DNA of 64,000 nt from Phoebastria nigripes (taxonomy: Eukaryota > Chordata > Aves > Procellariiformes > Diomedeidae), in assembly GCA_035582835.1 (NCBI GenBank), contig JAYKAV010003095.1, positions 282,083-346,082 on the forward strand, read 5' to 3'. This document shows positions 14,129 to 25,354 of the stretch, in pieces; the first letter of the stretch is position 1, and each line of letters starts with the position of its first letter. The position numbers and the translations under genes were made by a program. Below the pieces are notes generated by a model. That model was not told the DNA's origin, made no database searches, and saw only the letters and a list, made by a program, of their open reading frames with translations.

Positions 14129-15216
14129 CCATTTTCAGCTCTACATTATGTGTCCCATTTATATTCTGTTTCATTTCTATACCCTACTCACAACTTTCTA
14201 CTTATTTATGTAACCCACACTGAATTACATTTGATCCTTCTATCCCATACCTTTCTTTTTCCTTTCCATTCTACTGTCATTCCCAAAATACCCTCTTACT
14301 ACCACTCACAACTTATACTACATACTGAAACGATCTTTGCATCCAATGGTCAGGTTTATATATCCTCATTAACCACTATTCCCTCTCCCTTGACGTACAT
14401 ATACACAGATATTATCCCCCCATTCAATGCCCCTCTCAAAAGTCCATAGGAACAATTGATTAGTTTGGGCCACACCTGTCAAGATGATCGTTCAGGACAG
14501 GACAAGCAGCATGTTGGATTGTTGAGTGCCAAGACTGGCTTTGTTTGCATCACTGCCACACTGCCTAGTTCCTTGTGAGACTCATTCTCCACTGGTTCAA
14601 GTGGCTCTTCTATTTGTTCCTGTAACATACAACTCAAGTAATGGATTATTTTCCACCAAGGTTAAATCTCCTAGAGGTACACAATGGATTTTCCCATCCT
14701 TCTGCATTACCCACCAAGTGCACCCGGGTTCTTGAGCAAAGACGATCCCATGAATGGGCTGGCCTATTCCCCAGTGAGGAGCAACCTACACTGCCTTTTC
14801 CAGCTGCTTCCCTATGCACGCTGTGGAGACCTTATCTTGTCCTGCAGTACATAGGATCTTTGTCTGGACAGGACCAGGATGGGTAGCAGATCCTCTGGTG
14901 TTAACCAGCCAAGTGGCTTCTGCTCAATTTGCATCTCAGTGCTTCCTTTCCCTGGTGCCCAATTCTCTCAGCATAGTCTTTAACAGTCCACTATATCATT
15001 CAGTCTTTCTGGAGGCTTGTGGATGTTAGGGGTGTGTGGTATGGTTCTTGGGTCTGTGAGCATCTACATGACATACATTTGCAGCAATGTTTTCTACCTG
15101 GGCAGCAATGTCTTGCCACGATGCAGCAGCCCAGATGGGTTTACCTCTGTGCTGCCACTTGGTCTGCTTCTACCGGTATAGCCACCCCCACAGGTGTATG
15201 TACATGTCATGTACAT
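14129..15216 (-). mobile_element. Internal region of the minus-strand ERV, 5' truncated
   Basis: This runs, on the minus strand, from a pol remnant (about 15195 to 14600) through a noncoding AT-rich part (14600-14129) to the polypurine tract. gag, protease, most of reverse transcriptase and any env are missing. The right edge at about 15216 coincides with the start of a 180-bp direct repeat and with an 11-bp tandem word (GTACATGTCAY twice, about 15200-15220), so truncation probably involved a local rearrangement. The element could not have been active in this state. Confidence 0.7.
14600..15195 (-). pseudogene. Retroviral pol remnant (RNase H end and integrase C-terminal part)
   Basis: Minus-strand translation gives a tryptophan-rich segment ending in HVDAH (codons around 15053-15070), as at the end of a retroviral RNase H domain. 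It is followed only about 130 bp later by integrase-like words. These include YSGLLKTMLRELG from the helix after the catalytic glutamate, AEATWLVNTRG at about 14891-14923, and TWWVMQKDG at about 14700-14728 from the C-terminal domain. In an intact pol these parts are separated by most of the integrase core, so several hundred bases are deleted. Stop codons and frame changes interrupt the remainder. Pol identity is well supported by the order of motifs; the exact retroviral class is not. Confidence 0.7.
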
Positions 15217-15395
15217 GTCACATGGAATGAAATGTATAAATTCAAGATAAAAGAAATACAAACATTTTGTTGTGCTGTTAAATATTCATTGCAGACTGCA
15301 TACCAATGGAATAGAAGTTATTTACTATAAAAGAAAATAGGAGAAAGAGAGAAGAAATGAGGAAGCAAGAGAAATGTTCAAGAAAAACAGAAAAT
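15217..15395 (+). repeat. 180-bp direct repeat, copy 1
   Basis: This copy begins GTCACATGGAATG and ends AGAAAAACAGAAAAT. It matches 15968-16149 at about 95% by eye, with a few substitutions and short indels. It starts exactly where the ERV remnant ends. The two copies flank 573 bp of otherwise unique DNA. Confidence 0.9.
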
Positions 15396-15967
15396 TTGCC
15401 ACCATCCATGAGTCAGGATAGAGAGCGAGCACTGGCCACTTTTCTCGTTCAGCAGTCTCTAGGGCCAGCTGGATGGTGCCTTGACTGGAAGTTAAAACAC
15501 ATTTTATTCCATCTGAACATAATCCGCTTGCTGGCTGTTTGAACCTTGTAGATAATGATGGTCTGCTTTTATTTGACATCCATTCATTCATTTCAAATAT
15601 GAAAAAAGAGGACAAGTTCCACGTTTCTGATGAGGTTGCCTATACTGACTCCAGGAATTTTTAACAATCATCTGTCTGAAATCAATGCAACACCTAACGA
15701 GCATTAACAACTAAGTTTTTAAACAGGTTACATATCTTTCTAGGGTGAAAATCTACATTATCAGTGAAAACAGTCATCAGATGAGATCTAAGAAGAAACT
15801 CCCGCAAACCAAACCCTTTGCACTCAGTAAAGCTTGAATAGAAGANATTTTATCTTTTACTTTTGTAAAAACCACAGTCTGTTCAAGCATCCTGTGAACA
15901 AACAGGTTTTAGAGAGACAAAGAGAGAATCTTATTGAGTTCCAAAAGAAAACACTTCACAAAAGAAA
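15396..15967. other. Unique spacer between the 180-bp direct repeats
   Basis: Moderately AT-rich sequence with no domain, repeat family or RNA gene recognised. It carries one N at 15846. It could be the inside of a small element whose ends are the 180-bp repeats, or unrelated DNA trapped by a local duplication. Confidence 0.5.
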
Positions 15968-16149
15968 GTCACATGGAATGAAATGTATAAATTCAAGATA
16001 AAAGAAATACAAACATTTTGTTGTGCTGTTAAATATTAGTTGCAGACTTTGCATGCCNATGAAATAGAAGTTATTTACTACAAAAGAAAATAGGAGAAAG
16101 AGAGAAGAAATGAGGAAGTAAGAGAAATGTTGCAAGAAAAACAGAAAAT
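15968..16149 (+). repeat. 180-bp direct repeat, copy 2
   Basis: This is the second copy of 15217-15395, in the same orientation and offset by 751 bp. The similarity stops after AGAAAAACAGAAAAT: copy 1 continues into TTGCCACC and copy 2 into GTATTTC. It is therefore not a simple 751-bp tandem duplication. Confidence 0.9.
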
Positions 16150-18625
16150 GTATTTCTTAAGATTAATTTGGTTTTGGTGAGAATGACAAATTTTAAAATT
16201 TCTCCACAGCACACTAATTGAACCTGACCATACATTTTTACATTGAATTGGTTGGCAGGTTGAAAAACAATCAAAGGAGCATTTTCATACATTACACCAC
16301 TGAATTGTGGAACTGCCCCAAAGTGATGTAAGGGTTGAAAATATTAACTGTTCAAAGAAGATTAAAGAACTTTACGAAAGATGAGTCTATCAGACACCTC
16401 ATACACAATGGCTCATGTACAAACTAGTACCACTGAGATGCCAAGTGGGTGCATGGGTAGGGTTATTTTAAATGCTTAAGCAACAGTATGGCAGTGCTGA
16501 GAACCAGATACCAAGCAAGAATTTCAGTGAGACCCTTTGTCACTGGTCATATATTCTTACACAATTCAACATTATTCCTGAAACAGCTATGGAAGTAATA
16601 ATCTGTGTAAAATTCCTAGTGTCCACACCTAGCAAGAATCAACAAATTTCTTATCTTTCTTCCACCCACCTGCCTGACTGATCGCGAAACTCTGAAGAAT
16701 TCACTGGAAGAGGTTGACTTCCTGCATGGCACACTGAGTACACCTCTCTCAGGCTATGTTGATTTTCATAGGAATAACTGTTGCATGTCAGTTAATCCCA
16801 TGATCAAGCTTAAAGAAAGAGTATGCTTTTTGGAGAAGGCAGAATAGTCAACAGGGCAAATAACAGAGTAAACAAGAGAGGGGAAACCAAGGAAAAAACA
16901 CCAAAGAATCTTATTTTTTCTTGTTTGCTCCCATCTCTTATCTCCATGATATTTATAGACTCACACATACTTTAACTCTGAAAGCTAATGGCACACATTC
17001 AAGTAAAAATACTAGAGATCTAAAATCAAAATAAGTAAGGTAACTTGCAATTTTAAGCTTCAAGTGGCAATCTTAAACCAGATTTTATTACTTCTTTTAC
17101 AAGAATCGTATGTACATACATACTATTAGTTATTTTGGGCTTTATAATAATTGACACTGTATCAACATCTCATACATTAAAATATTGAGAGATAAAGGAA
17201 AGTATATTTCAGTTATCAGGCCAGTTCTTTCCCACAATTTTTAGTGTATTTCAATTTAAGATGTGATCAGTTCACAAAGATGTAATGCACATCGACGGGC
17301 AGTGCCTCTTAGAGAAAGAAGCAAAAACCAAGAAAACAGGTTTGAGTGGAGGTGTTACAGACATTTTGAGGAGGAAGGACAAGATTCTCCTTAGAAATGC
17401 TCCAGTGCTGAACAGAGAAAAAGAAATGCTCCAGACAAGGTGACTGTATTAAATCAAAATAGGGGATCGTAGAAGACAGCAGTTTATATAAGACTAGAAG
17501 ATACATATTAGCACTTTAGACTTCTTTTTTTTCCATTAATTGAACATGACTGCTTTACAACTCACTCCTGAATTTGGCCTGTCAGTGAAAGTAAATAACA
17601 TGGAAGTGTTTAAGCTCACATAGAATTTCACCGGTGACTCCACGTGCAGGGCACAGTAATTGGTATAATACCAAAGCGACTCTCTCATATCACTTACTGA
17701 AGTATACAGCTGGGATCCTTGATCTTGCTGGGGACTATTTACTCTTCAGTCTTCCTCAGTCAGTCATCATAAATGACAGGAAAGTTAGTTATGCAAGCAG
17801 TATGGTCTGGTAGATTAAAATGGATTATAGCCTGGATTTAAAATTCACAAACTTGAGTTCTAATGCTGATTTTTCTCTGGAAAACTCCAACAGAATTTGA
17901 AAGAAATACACTTGCACATGATTACCCTAAAAGTATGTATTTTATTGGGAAATTATAATCCTTTTATTGAACTTTGGAAAGAGCCTACAAAATTTCATTG
18001 CAGTGACATTGTTCTAAAGTTTAGAAGGTGATTATTTTGTATTAAATTCCACAGGAACTTAATTTAGTGGAGTTAAAGACCATATTCTCAGATGACTTGA
18101 CTAAAATCCATTGAAGCCAAAAGGAGAATTCTGATTGCACTTTGAGATAGGTCTACTATGTATCTCTCCAATATGGAGATTTATCATACTTTAAGTCTGT
18201 TAGAGAATGTTTACTAACGTACATACTGCATATATAAGTATTAAACTTTGAATTTAATTTTTCTCAGTATGCTGAACTATTCATTATTATTGTTCTAGCA
18301 GCTGATCACCTTCCACTACTTTGTATGTACCCATATTTCAAAATACTAATGCTGTCCTAAAAATCATAAATACGACCACTTGGATTCCTCACTTTTTAGA
18401 ATTTTCCTGATGGAGGGGGTCATCTTGGTTGCCTACAGTAGAAATCAAAATGCTCCAAGCAGTAAAGAAATTTGTGGGATGCCCTGAGTGAAAGTTGTTT
18501 CTTTCCAACATTTTAATCTGGTATAAATAAAAGACCAGAAATTACTACTAGGCCTGCAATTATTTCTTAAGCTTGTATATTCTTTAAGCTAGAATGAGAA
18601 GTTTGTCAAGCTACAGAGAGCTGAG
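16150..18625. other. AT-rich DNA without a recognisable gene
   Basis: Contains only short unsupported frames. The possible dispersed repeat copy B lies at 16810-16885. No CR1, LTR or RNA gene was seen. Confidence 0.65.
16810..16885 (+). repeat. Possible old dispersed repeat, copy B
   Basis: Partner of 3874-3955, sharing TGCTTTTTGGAG and GCAAATAACA in order with similar surrounding sequence. The family is not recognised. Confidence 0.3.
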
Positions 18626-18649
18626 AACATAGATGTTAACCACGTATAG
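18626..18649 (+). repeat. Perfect 24-bp inverted repeat, left arm
   Basis: This is the exact reverse complement of 18726-18749; the arms are 76 bp apart. Neither arm extends further on either side. The right arm abuts the first base of the inverted CR1 head, which links the inverted repeat to that insertion event. Confidence 0.95.
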
Positions 18650-18725
18650 TTTGCATGAGAAATCTAACTATTGCCTTTTCCCTGGTATGAATACTTTAAT
18701 GATGTCATGTAACCAGTTTTAATCT

Positions 18726-18749
18726 CTATACGTGGTTAACATCTATGTT
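18726..18749 (-). repeat. Perfect 24-bp inverted repeat, right arm
   Basis: Reverse complement of 18626-18649 over all 24 bases. The next base, 18750, is the first base of CR1-derived sequence. The likeliest origin is templated filler copied from the nearby opposite strand while the CR1 integrated. This is an inference from adjacency. Confidence 0.95.
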
Positions 18750-18830
18750 AGAGGGGCAGAATCACCTCCCTCGACCTGCTGGGCCATGCTTCTTTTGATG
18801 CAGCCCAGGATACAGTTGGCTTTCTGGGCC
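18750..18830 (-). mobile_element. Inverted CR1 head fragment
   Basis: This stretch is almost base for base the reverse complement of 24616-24703 inside the 24-kb CR1 copy, which codes for the end of the CR1 reverse-transcriptase region. It is followed within about 25 bp by a plus-strand CR1 tail. A 5' segment inverted relative to its 3' end is the usual mark of twin priming in LINE insertions. About 24 bp (18831-18854) at the junction match neither part clearly. Confidence 0.88.
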
Positions 18831-18854
18831 ATTTCATTTCACGGGGTTTTCTAT

Positions 18855-19083
18855 CCTGGACATTAGGAGAAGGTTCTTCACTGAGAGGGTGGTCAGTCAC
18901 TGGAACAGGCTCCCCAGGGAAGTGGTCACAGCACCAAGCCTGTCAGAGTTCAAGGAGCATCTGGACCATGCTCTTAGTCTTATGGTTTAGTTCTAGGTAG
19001 TCCTGCGAGGAGCAGGGAGTTGGACTTGATGATCCTTATGAGTCCCTTCCAACTTGAGATATTCTATGATTCTATGATTCTAC
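18855..19083 (+). mobile_element. CR1 3' tail
   Basis: This is the 3' end of a CR1 LINE, covering the end of the ORF2 region and the 3' UTR. Landmarks are the AGGTTCTTCACTGAGAGGG-type stretch near 18870, CACTGGAACAGGCTCCCCAG near 18898, GGAGTTGGACTTGATGATCC near 19015, and the terminal repeat ATTCTATGATTCTATGATTC at 19060-19080. Together with the inverted head it forms a single short CR1 insertion. The tail wording differs from that of the 24- and 31-kb copies, so the subfamily may differ. Confidence 0.93.
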
Positions 19084-22000
19084 AAAAGACATTAAATCTT
19101 GAAAATTTTGCTTAATACTAGTCTTAATAATAGTCCTTAAAGTAGATCCATACTGGCTGACCAGAAAGAGAAAAAAAAGAAAGAAAAAACAACCAGATTA
19201 AAGGCTNTTGTGACACTCCTATTCAATACGGTTTTGTAATCTATACAAAATGCAATTTTCTTGCTGTTGGCTGTAGGTTTCTGTCTCCAATCTTCCAGGG
19301 TTTCTTATCCTATGGTGACTAAGACTGATAGGAGAATTAGACAGAGGGGACATTACAACACATGTAGGGTAGCCTAGGGCTGGAAAAAGTAAACTTCTAA
19401 TTCTTTAATTTGGATGGAAATGACACCTCAGCTAAGCCAGGAGCAAAACTCCCTTGATGAATGGGAGCTGAACAAGCAGTTAGGTTTTTGTGTTTGTAAT
19501 ACACAAAGGCTGTTTACAAAAGGTGCTGTTGATTTTTGTTTGGTATTTTTTTCTTAATGCCGTAGGCTCTACTAAAGTCTTTGCAGGCCCTCATCATGAT
19601 TCATTTTAAATACATTTTAAAAAAGGCCAGATTGAAGAGGTCATACTTTTTTATTCTGCATGTGCTTTATTTTATGTTTGACTGTGATTGCATATTATGG
19701 GCAATGAGAGATATGTCTTGCATTTCTACAAGAGACTAAATCCTTTTGTTTAAATCAATAGGGCAAATTCATTCTTCCATCCAACGTGTTTGCACTGGGG
19801 ATGAATTTGACTCTGGTGTTTTGCAAATAAAACATAGCTGAAAATTAGGAATTGCTGCTGACTGTTCAATATCTAAAAAGCAGTACATTTTAATGTGATT
19901 TTGATTCATGTCTTTTTTTTTTTTTTTTCCCCAGCTTTTATGATCCAGAGCTTTAAAAAAAGTAGTAATAAAAAAGATGCTATGTAAGGTTGTATTATTC
20001 CATTATAATAGTATGGTAAACAGTTGGTTGCATAAGAAAATTGAGAAGGGATCAATAAAAACAAAAGCAACTGAACAGTGGTGGTTTAATTTGTTTGCCC
20101 TATGAATATGAAGGAAATCCACTAGCTATTTTTCACTTCAAGAACATAAACAGTAGAAAGAAGACAGNGTGATATGAATTTACAGGTATGTTGTTTTGGT
20201 GGGAAATTGGATATTCTGTTGAGTGATTGAACTATACATCTATGTCATTTGGTTTTGTATAGCTTCTTATATTAATTGCATGTTTCGTGCATTTTGGGAA
20301 CACCATTATGTTTCCGATTTTTCCCACTGAATATTTATTGATTGACAAGTAGATTTTTCTACTTTTATTCACACTATTTAGTAGATCCTTGCTTTGTTGT
20401 CTTTTTGGAACAACCAGTCAGTTTTCAAAATAAAATTGTTCTCAGTAATGTTGGCAGAGCTAAGGAGACCCAGACATACTCCTCTACACTCCTGCATAGC
20501 CTTTCTTTTAACACTAGGTTTTATAACAATTCAAGTAGCTGAGTGTTGACTAAACAAGACCTAGTAAGAAGAGTTAGGATAGAATAATTTTAAATGATCT
20601 GTTTTAATGAAAATGAGATCTTTACTAAGGTTTCAAAAAGTTACATTTTGTCATTGGAGAAATTGGCTAAAATAGCTATTGCGCTATTGCAGTTGGTGTG
20701 ATTGGCTCAAAATTTCCATTTTAGGCTGCTGTGTGAACAAAATGTATGCAGGAGCTTTACAATGAAAACAGGCTAAGCAAAGTTAGACAAAGGACTAGCT
20801 CAATCTTACTATTTCTTGCAGGTTTTCGTGTTTCCCATTGATGTATGTAAACCTGTCATTCTCTCATACACTGTTTAATCATACACAGCTACTCCTGTGA
20901 GGTAAAGACGTAGAACACTGCCAGTTTACTGATTTACTCAAATCTACAAAGAGATTAGTGGCCTTACTCTTTTTATGTATTTAAATCCTTTTTCTGCTAC
21001 TTCACCTGAAAGGCTTGCTTAAAGTCATGGAGGAAATCAAAGCTGGGAACTAATTCTGCATTTACCAAGTTAGCTCCGCGACCTTTGAACAGGACTTCCC
21101 TTTTTCTCTGATCTGTAGACTAATCTCCAGTTGAAAGAACCACGTATATTTGCATCACATGAGGCTGAAGATCAAAGCATTAAAACACTTGCTTCTCATT
21201 CAGAGCTGTGTTAACAGAATTCAAGTGCCCAGCTAAAGTAATTCAAAAGTGTTGCTAATATTGATGGATATAATTTTGTCTGTTAAATTGAACAAATAGG
21301 CATGGACACCTTGCTGAAGCAGTGATCGGTAGTAAATGTTATATGAAGGGATCACCACTTGTTCTTAAAATCTGTCACTGCCTCCAGAGATTTTACAGGC
21401 AAGTAGGTCATAGCCAGTGAGGAGGCACTATAGGTTTTCCTACTGCTGCCTAGGCAAAAGCACAAAACAAGAATTGCTGAAGATGTGTCTTTGTTGGGAT
21501 CATAATTACTGTGCATGGGTACCCTGTGATGGCAGGATAACATAAACATTCCCAGTCTTGTTTAAAATATGTTTCTTTCAAACCATGGCTGAAAAAAAGT
21601 TTGCTTCCAAAGCAACTGCGAGAAGATAGGCCTGAAAATATGAAAGGATGACTTTCTCTGCCACCCACTATGTCACCTGCATAAAGCAAAAAATTCCTTA
21701 TGTACCTTTCAATTCTTTTTCTGTATTTGATGGAACACTAGATGATCACCAAACCTCTGCTACATAGGAGGCACAACCCCTGTTATGGTTTGGAGCACTA
21801 CTTCTGGTGTGGTCCTTAATGCAGGTGGTGAGAGTTTTATATATTTTTTTTTTATTCATTAGATTAAAATAAAAAATGGTCACATAAGCCATGGATAATC
21901 AGAGAAGCATATTATACACCATAATTTCTCATTAAGCAAGTCCATATGGCTCCACTTTTATTTTGCTTTTCTTCCAAAAAATAATTGTGACTAGGAATTT

Positions 22001-23589
22001 GTTTCTCCATTGGTGCTGTTTGTTAATTCATATGGCTGCTCACTGTGAACTGGACCAGTGTCAGATTTCTGTTTCTCAAAAACTGTTTTCCAGATTTCTT
22101 TAATCAAACATCTCAAAATCTATCCATTTTTTCCTTGCTAATAGAAGGCAATATGCTAATTGAAAACAGGTATCTCGTGGGTACTTAGGGGTATATCACG
22201 ATAGATTTTCATGTCTGCACAATTTGTACAGTAACAGTCAATAAACTATATTTTTTTATATATTTTCAGTGTAATCTTATCTGTACTGACCATCTGTATA
22301 TCCACTGTTAAAGAGTGTTAAGCAGCAGGGGTGAAATCCTGTCTCTTTGGAAGTCAGTGGCGAAATTCCCACTAAGTTAAGAAAAGCCAGGATCTCACTC
22401 TCAATTTTCATCTCTGTTGCCTTTGAATTTATAGAAGTGTTTCTGCCTGCTAAATAAATCTAGCACAGAATATAACAAATACAGTGATGAGTTATGTGAA
22501 TTTAGGAACGTGTAACAATGGCCACTCTTATATGCTGAATATGTACACTACTGCCTCAGCTTTTCTTAAAATGTTGTGTGTGAGAAGATGGCTGCAGAGG
22601 TAGGCTGCACACCCTATTTAGTTCCTCTCAGCTAGACACTGTCCCAGTGGCAGTTGCTATTCTGTTTTTCTCTTGCTGTGTTGTTTCTACATCAAACGTT
22701 TATCAGCTGCAAATGGCCTACCCAGGGAAGCAACAGAGAGGATGGAAGGAAGCAGTGGAGAAGGCCAGTGGTAAGTATTGCATACTTAGTTTTTTGATTT
22801 ATGTATAAGAACACCTTCCATTGATCTTTGTCTGTACTGGATGAAAGTATGGTTTTAATTCTACCCTTGAAACGTTGAACAAGTAATTTTGTCAATATGC
22901 TGTTGCTGTCGATTATTTCATAGATGCGGAGTCTATATGCAGCTCTAAAAATTTTCTAATGATAATAAAATGACACATTTTTTGCTTTCATTATCCTTTT
23001 GCATTGTTGAGGTAAGAGTTATGGATTTTTTTATAAGTCTGCATTTAGTTTCTGTTTCTACTCAGGTAAAGCTGATAATTCTACCACACTTAATAAAATA
23101 TTGTATTGAATTGAATTTACTACCCAGTGATCTGCCTCAGATCAGTATTGCACAAAAGTTTATCCATATGTATTTAAAGTTTATCCTAGTCTCAAACTCA
23201 GTTTGTCTACCTGGAAATTTTGTTGCTTTTTTCCTTCTCTTTCTTCACCCAGAAATAAATGTACATAACTAGAATTTCTGCAACATTTTTAGAAAATGTG
23301 CTTTCAGTAAGATAAATGTAGTAAAAATAAAAGCGTTATTAGTGTTTATTGTTATTTCTTTTTATATAAAAATTATTTTATTATCATAAATAGTAAGTAA
23401 ACTATTTTAACTGTTATTGTAAATGTTATTGCTATTGTTATTGTTATCTTTATTGAGGTGGGAAGGAATAAAAGAGAGGATGCTCCAAGTCTTTTTTCTG
23501 TATATAATTCTCTGAGCCTGGTTTTCTGTGACAGTTTTCAGACAGTCAGTATGCCTTTTGCTTGATAACTCCTCGTAATTAAGTTTATT
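19084..23589. other. AT-rich DNA without a recognisable gene
   Basis: Holds a 17-base T run at 19913-19928, AT-rich low-complexity DNA at 21839-21880 and 23330-23460, and many short unsupported frames. A small exon-like segment at 22707-22770 is listed separately. No LTR, CR1 or RNA gene was seen. Confidence 0.65.
22707..22770 (+). other. Weak candidate exon (64 bp)
   Basis: A purine-rich 64-bp segment lies between TTTATCAG (22699-22706) and a strong donor, CCAGTG|GTAAGTATT, at 22771. All three forward frames are open, which says little over 64 bp. The acceptor is mediocre, although a pyrimidine-rich stretch lies 20-60 bp upstream. It could be an exon of a noncoding or lineage-specific transcript, or coincidence. 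No protein is recognised. Confidence 0.15.
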
Positions 23590-25243
23590 TGAGGGACAAA
23601 TCCCTCAAGTCCCTGAACCTCAAGGTAGGTACTGGAGGAATGAAATCCCTCCCATCATAGGAGAAGATCATGTTTGAGATGGCCTGAGGAACCTGAACAT
23701 AGCACTAGTCCGTGAGACCCAAGGAGATGCACCCCAGGGTCCTGAGGAAATTGGCTGATGTAGTTGCTAAGCCACTCTCCATCATATTTGAAAAGTCATG
23801 GCATTCAGGTGAAATCCCCAGTGACTGGAGAAAAGGGAATATCACACCCATTTTTAAGAAGGAGGACCCTGGGAACTATTGACCAGTCAGCCTCACCCCA
23901 GTGCCTGGTAATATCACAGAGCAGATCCTCCTGGAAGACATCTTGAAACATGTGGAAGACAGGGAGGTGATTAGAGACAGCCAACATGGCTTCACCAAGG
24001 GCAANTCGTGCCTGACTAACCTGGTGGCCTTCTATGATGGAGTGACTGCAACAGTGGACAAGGGAAGAGCTATGGATGTCATCTACCTGGACTACTGTAA
24101 GGCCTTTGATACAGTCCCTCGCAATGTCCTGGACACTAAATTGGAGAGATATGGGTTTGATGGACAGACTGTTAAGATGGATAAGGTATTGGCTGAATGG
24201 CCGCACCCAAAGAGTCTGTTTGTCAATGGCTTGATGTCCAAGTGCAAACCAGTAATGAGTGGTGTCCCTCTAGGGTCCATGCTGGGACCAATACTATTGG
24301 ACTAATATCTTCATCAGTGACATACACGGTGGGATTGAACATGCCCTCAGCAAGTTTACAGATAATACCAAGCAATTGATATGCTAGAGGGAAAGGGGTG
24401 CCATCCAGAGGGACCTTGAAAGGCTTGAGGAGTGAGCCATGCAAACCTTATGAAGTTCAACAAGGCCATGTGCAAGGTCTTGCACCTGGGTCAGGGCAAA
24501 CCCCAGTATCAGTACAGACTGAGTGATGAACAGATTAAGAACAGCCCTGTGGAAAAGGACTTGGGGATACTGGTGGATGAGAAATTGGATATGAGCTGGC
24601 AATGTGTGCTTGCAGCCCAGAAAGCCAACTGTATCCTGGGCTGCATCAAAAGAAGCATGGCCAGCAGGTCGAGGGAGGTGATTCTGCCCCTCTGCTCTGC
24701 TCTGGTGAGACCCCACCTGGAGTACTGCATCCAGCTCTGGGGTTCCCAGTACAAAAAAGACATGGACTTGTTAGAGTGATTCCAGAGAAGGGCCACAAAA
24801 ATAACCAGATTGCTAAAACACTTCTCCTATGAAGAAAGGCTGAGAGAGTTGTGGCTGTTTAGCCTGGAGAAGAGAAGGTTCCTGGGAGACCTTATTGCAG
24901 ACTTTCAATGTATAAAGGGGGCTTATAAGGAAGATGGAGAGGGACTTTTTAGCAGGGCCTGTAGTGACAGGACAAGGGGCAATGGTTTCAAAATAAGGGT
25001 AGATTTAGAGTGGATATAAAGAAGAAATTTTTTACGATGAGGGTGGTGAGACACTGGAACAGGTTGCCCAGAGAAGTTGTGGATGTCCCATGACTAAAAA
25101 TGTTCAAGGTCAGGTTGGACTGGGCTTTGAGCAACCTAATCTAGTGAAAGATGTCCCTGCCCATGACAGGGGGCGTTGGACTAGATGATCTTTAAAGGTC
25201 CCGTCCAACCCAAACCATTCTGGGATTCTATGAATCTATGACA
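23590..25243 (+). mobile_element. CR1 LINE, 5' truncated
   Basis: About 1.65 kb of a CR1 non-LTR retrotransposon, from just upstream of the reverse transcriptase to the terminal repeat GGGATTCTATGAATCTATG at 25225-25243. It is co-linear with the copy at 30488-32082 over almost its whole length, including AGAAGATCATGTTTGAGATG-like sequence at 23660 and GTTGGACTAGATGATCTTTA at 25177. The 5' edge is approximate because the first 60 bp are diverged. It carries one N at 24005. Confidence 0.95.
23720..24900 (+). pseudogene. CR1 ORF2 reverse transcriptase, broken
   Basis: Conceptual translation shows the LINE reverse-transcriptase motifs in order. [15 protein letters not shown] lies around 23995-24040. 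[12 protein letters not shown] has its catalytic Asp at 24090-24092. GVPLGS at 24261 stands in place of the usual GVPQGS, and the active-site FADD box is changed to FTDN at 24355-24366. The polypeptide is split among frames 23901-24305, 24432-24779 and 24810-25019 by stops and frameshifts. Loss of the second Asp of the FADD box means that this copy could not encode an active enzyme. The endonuclease domain is absent through 5' truncation. Confidence 0.92.
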
Positions 25244-25320
25244 AAGTCTTAACCTAGTGTTTAACTGAATCATCCTACCATTCACATTTCTGTAAACCTG
25301 AAGAGTAAAACTCTTCAGTT

Positions 25321-25354
25321 AAAACAAACAAACAAGCAAACAAACAAACAAAAA
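25321..25354 (+). repeat. (AAAC)n microsatellite
   Basis: About eight units of AAAC, one of them AAGC, lie some 80 bp after the CR1 end. Confidence 0.9.

Noticed and set aside
13973..14449. 158-codon plus-strand frame as a gene
   Set aside because: It is antisense to the LTR and internal region of a minus-strand ERV; the pyrimidine-rich strand gives a long frame by composition.
13409..17226. Shared 15-base word GTTATCAGGCCAGTT at 13409 and 17212
   Set aside because: Flanks do not match, and one or two such coincidences are expected in a window of this size.
18626..18749. Inverted repeat as the ends of a small DNA transposon
   Set aside because: The arms enclose only 76 bp and no flanking target duplication is visible; exact abutment with CR1 favours an integration by-product.
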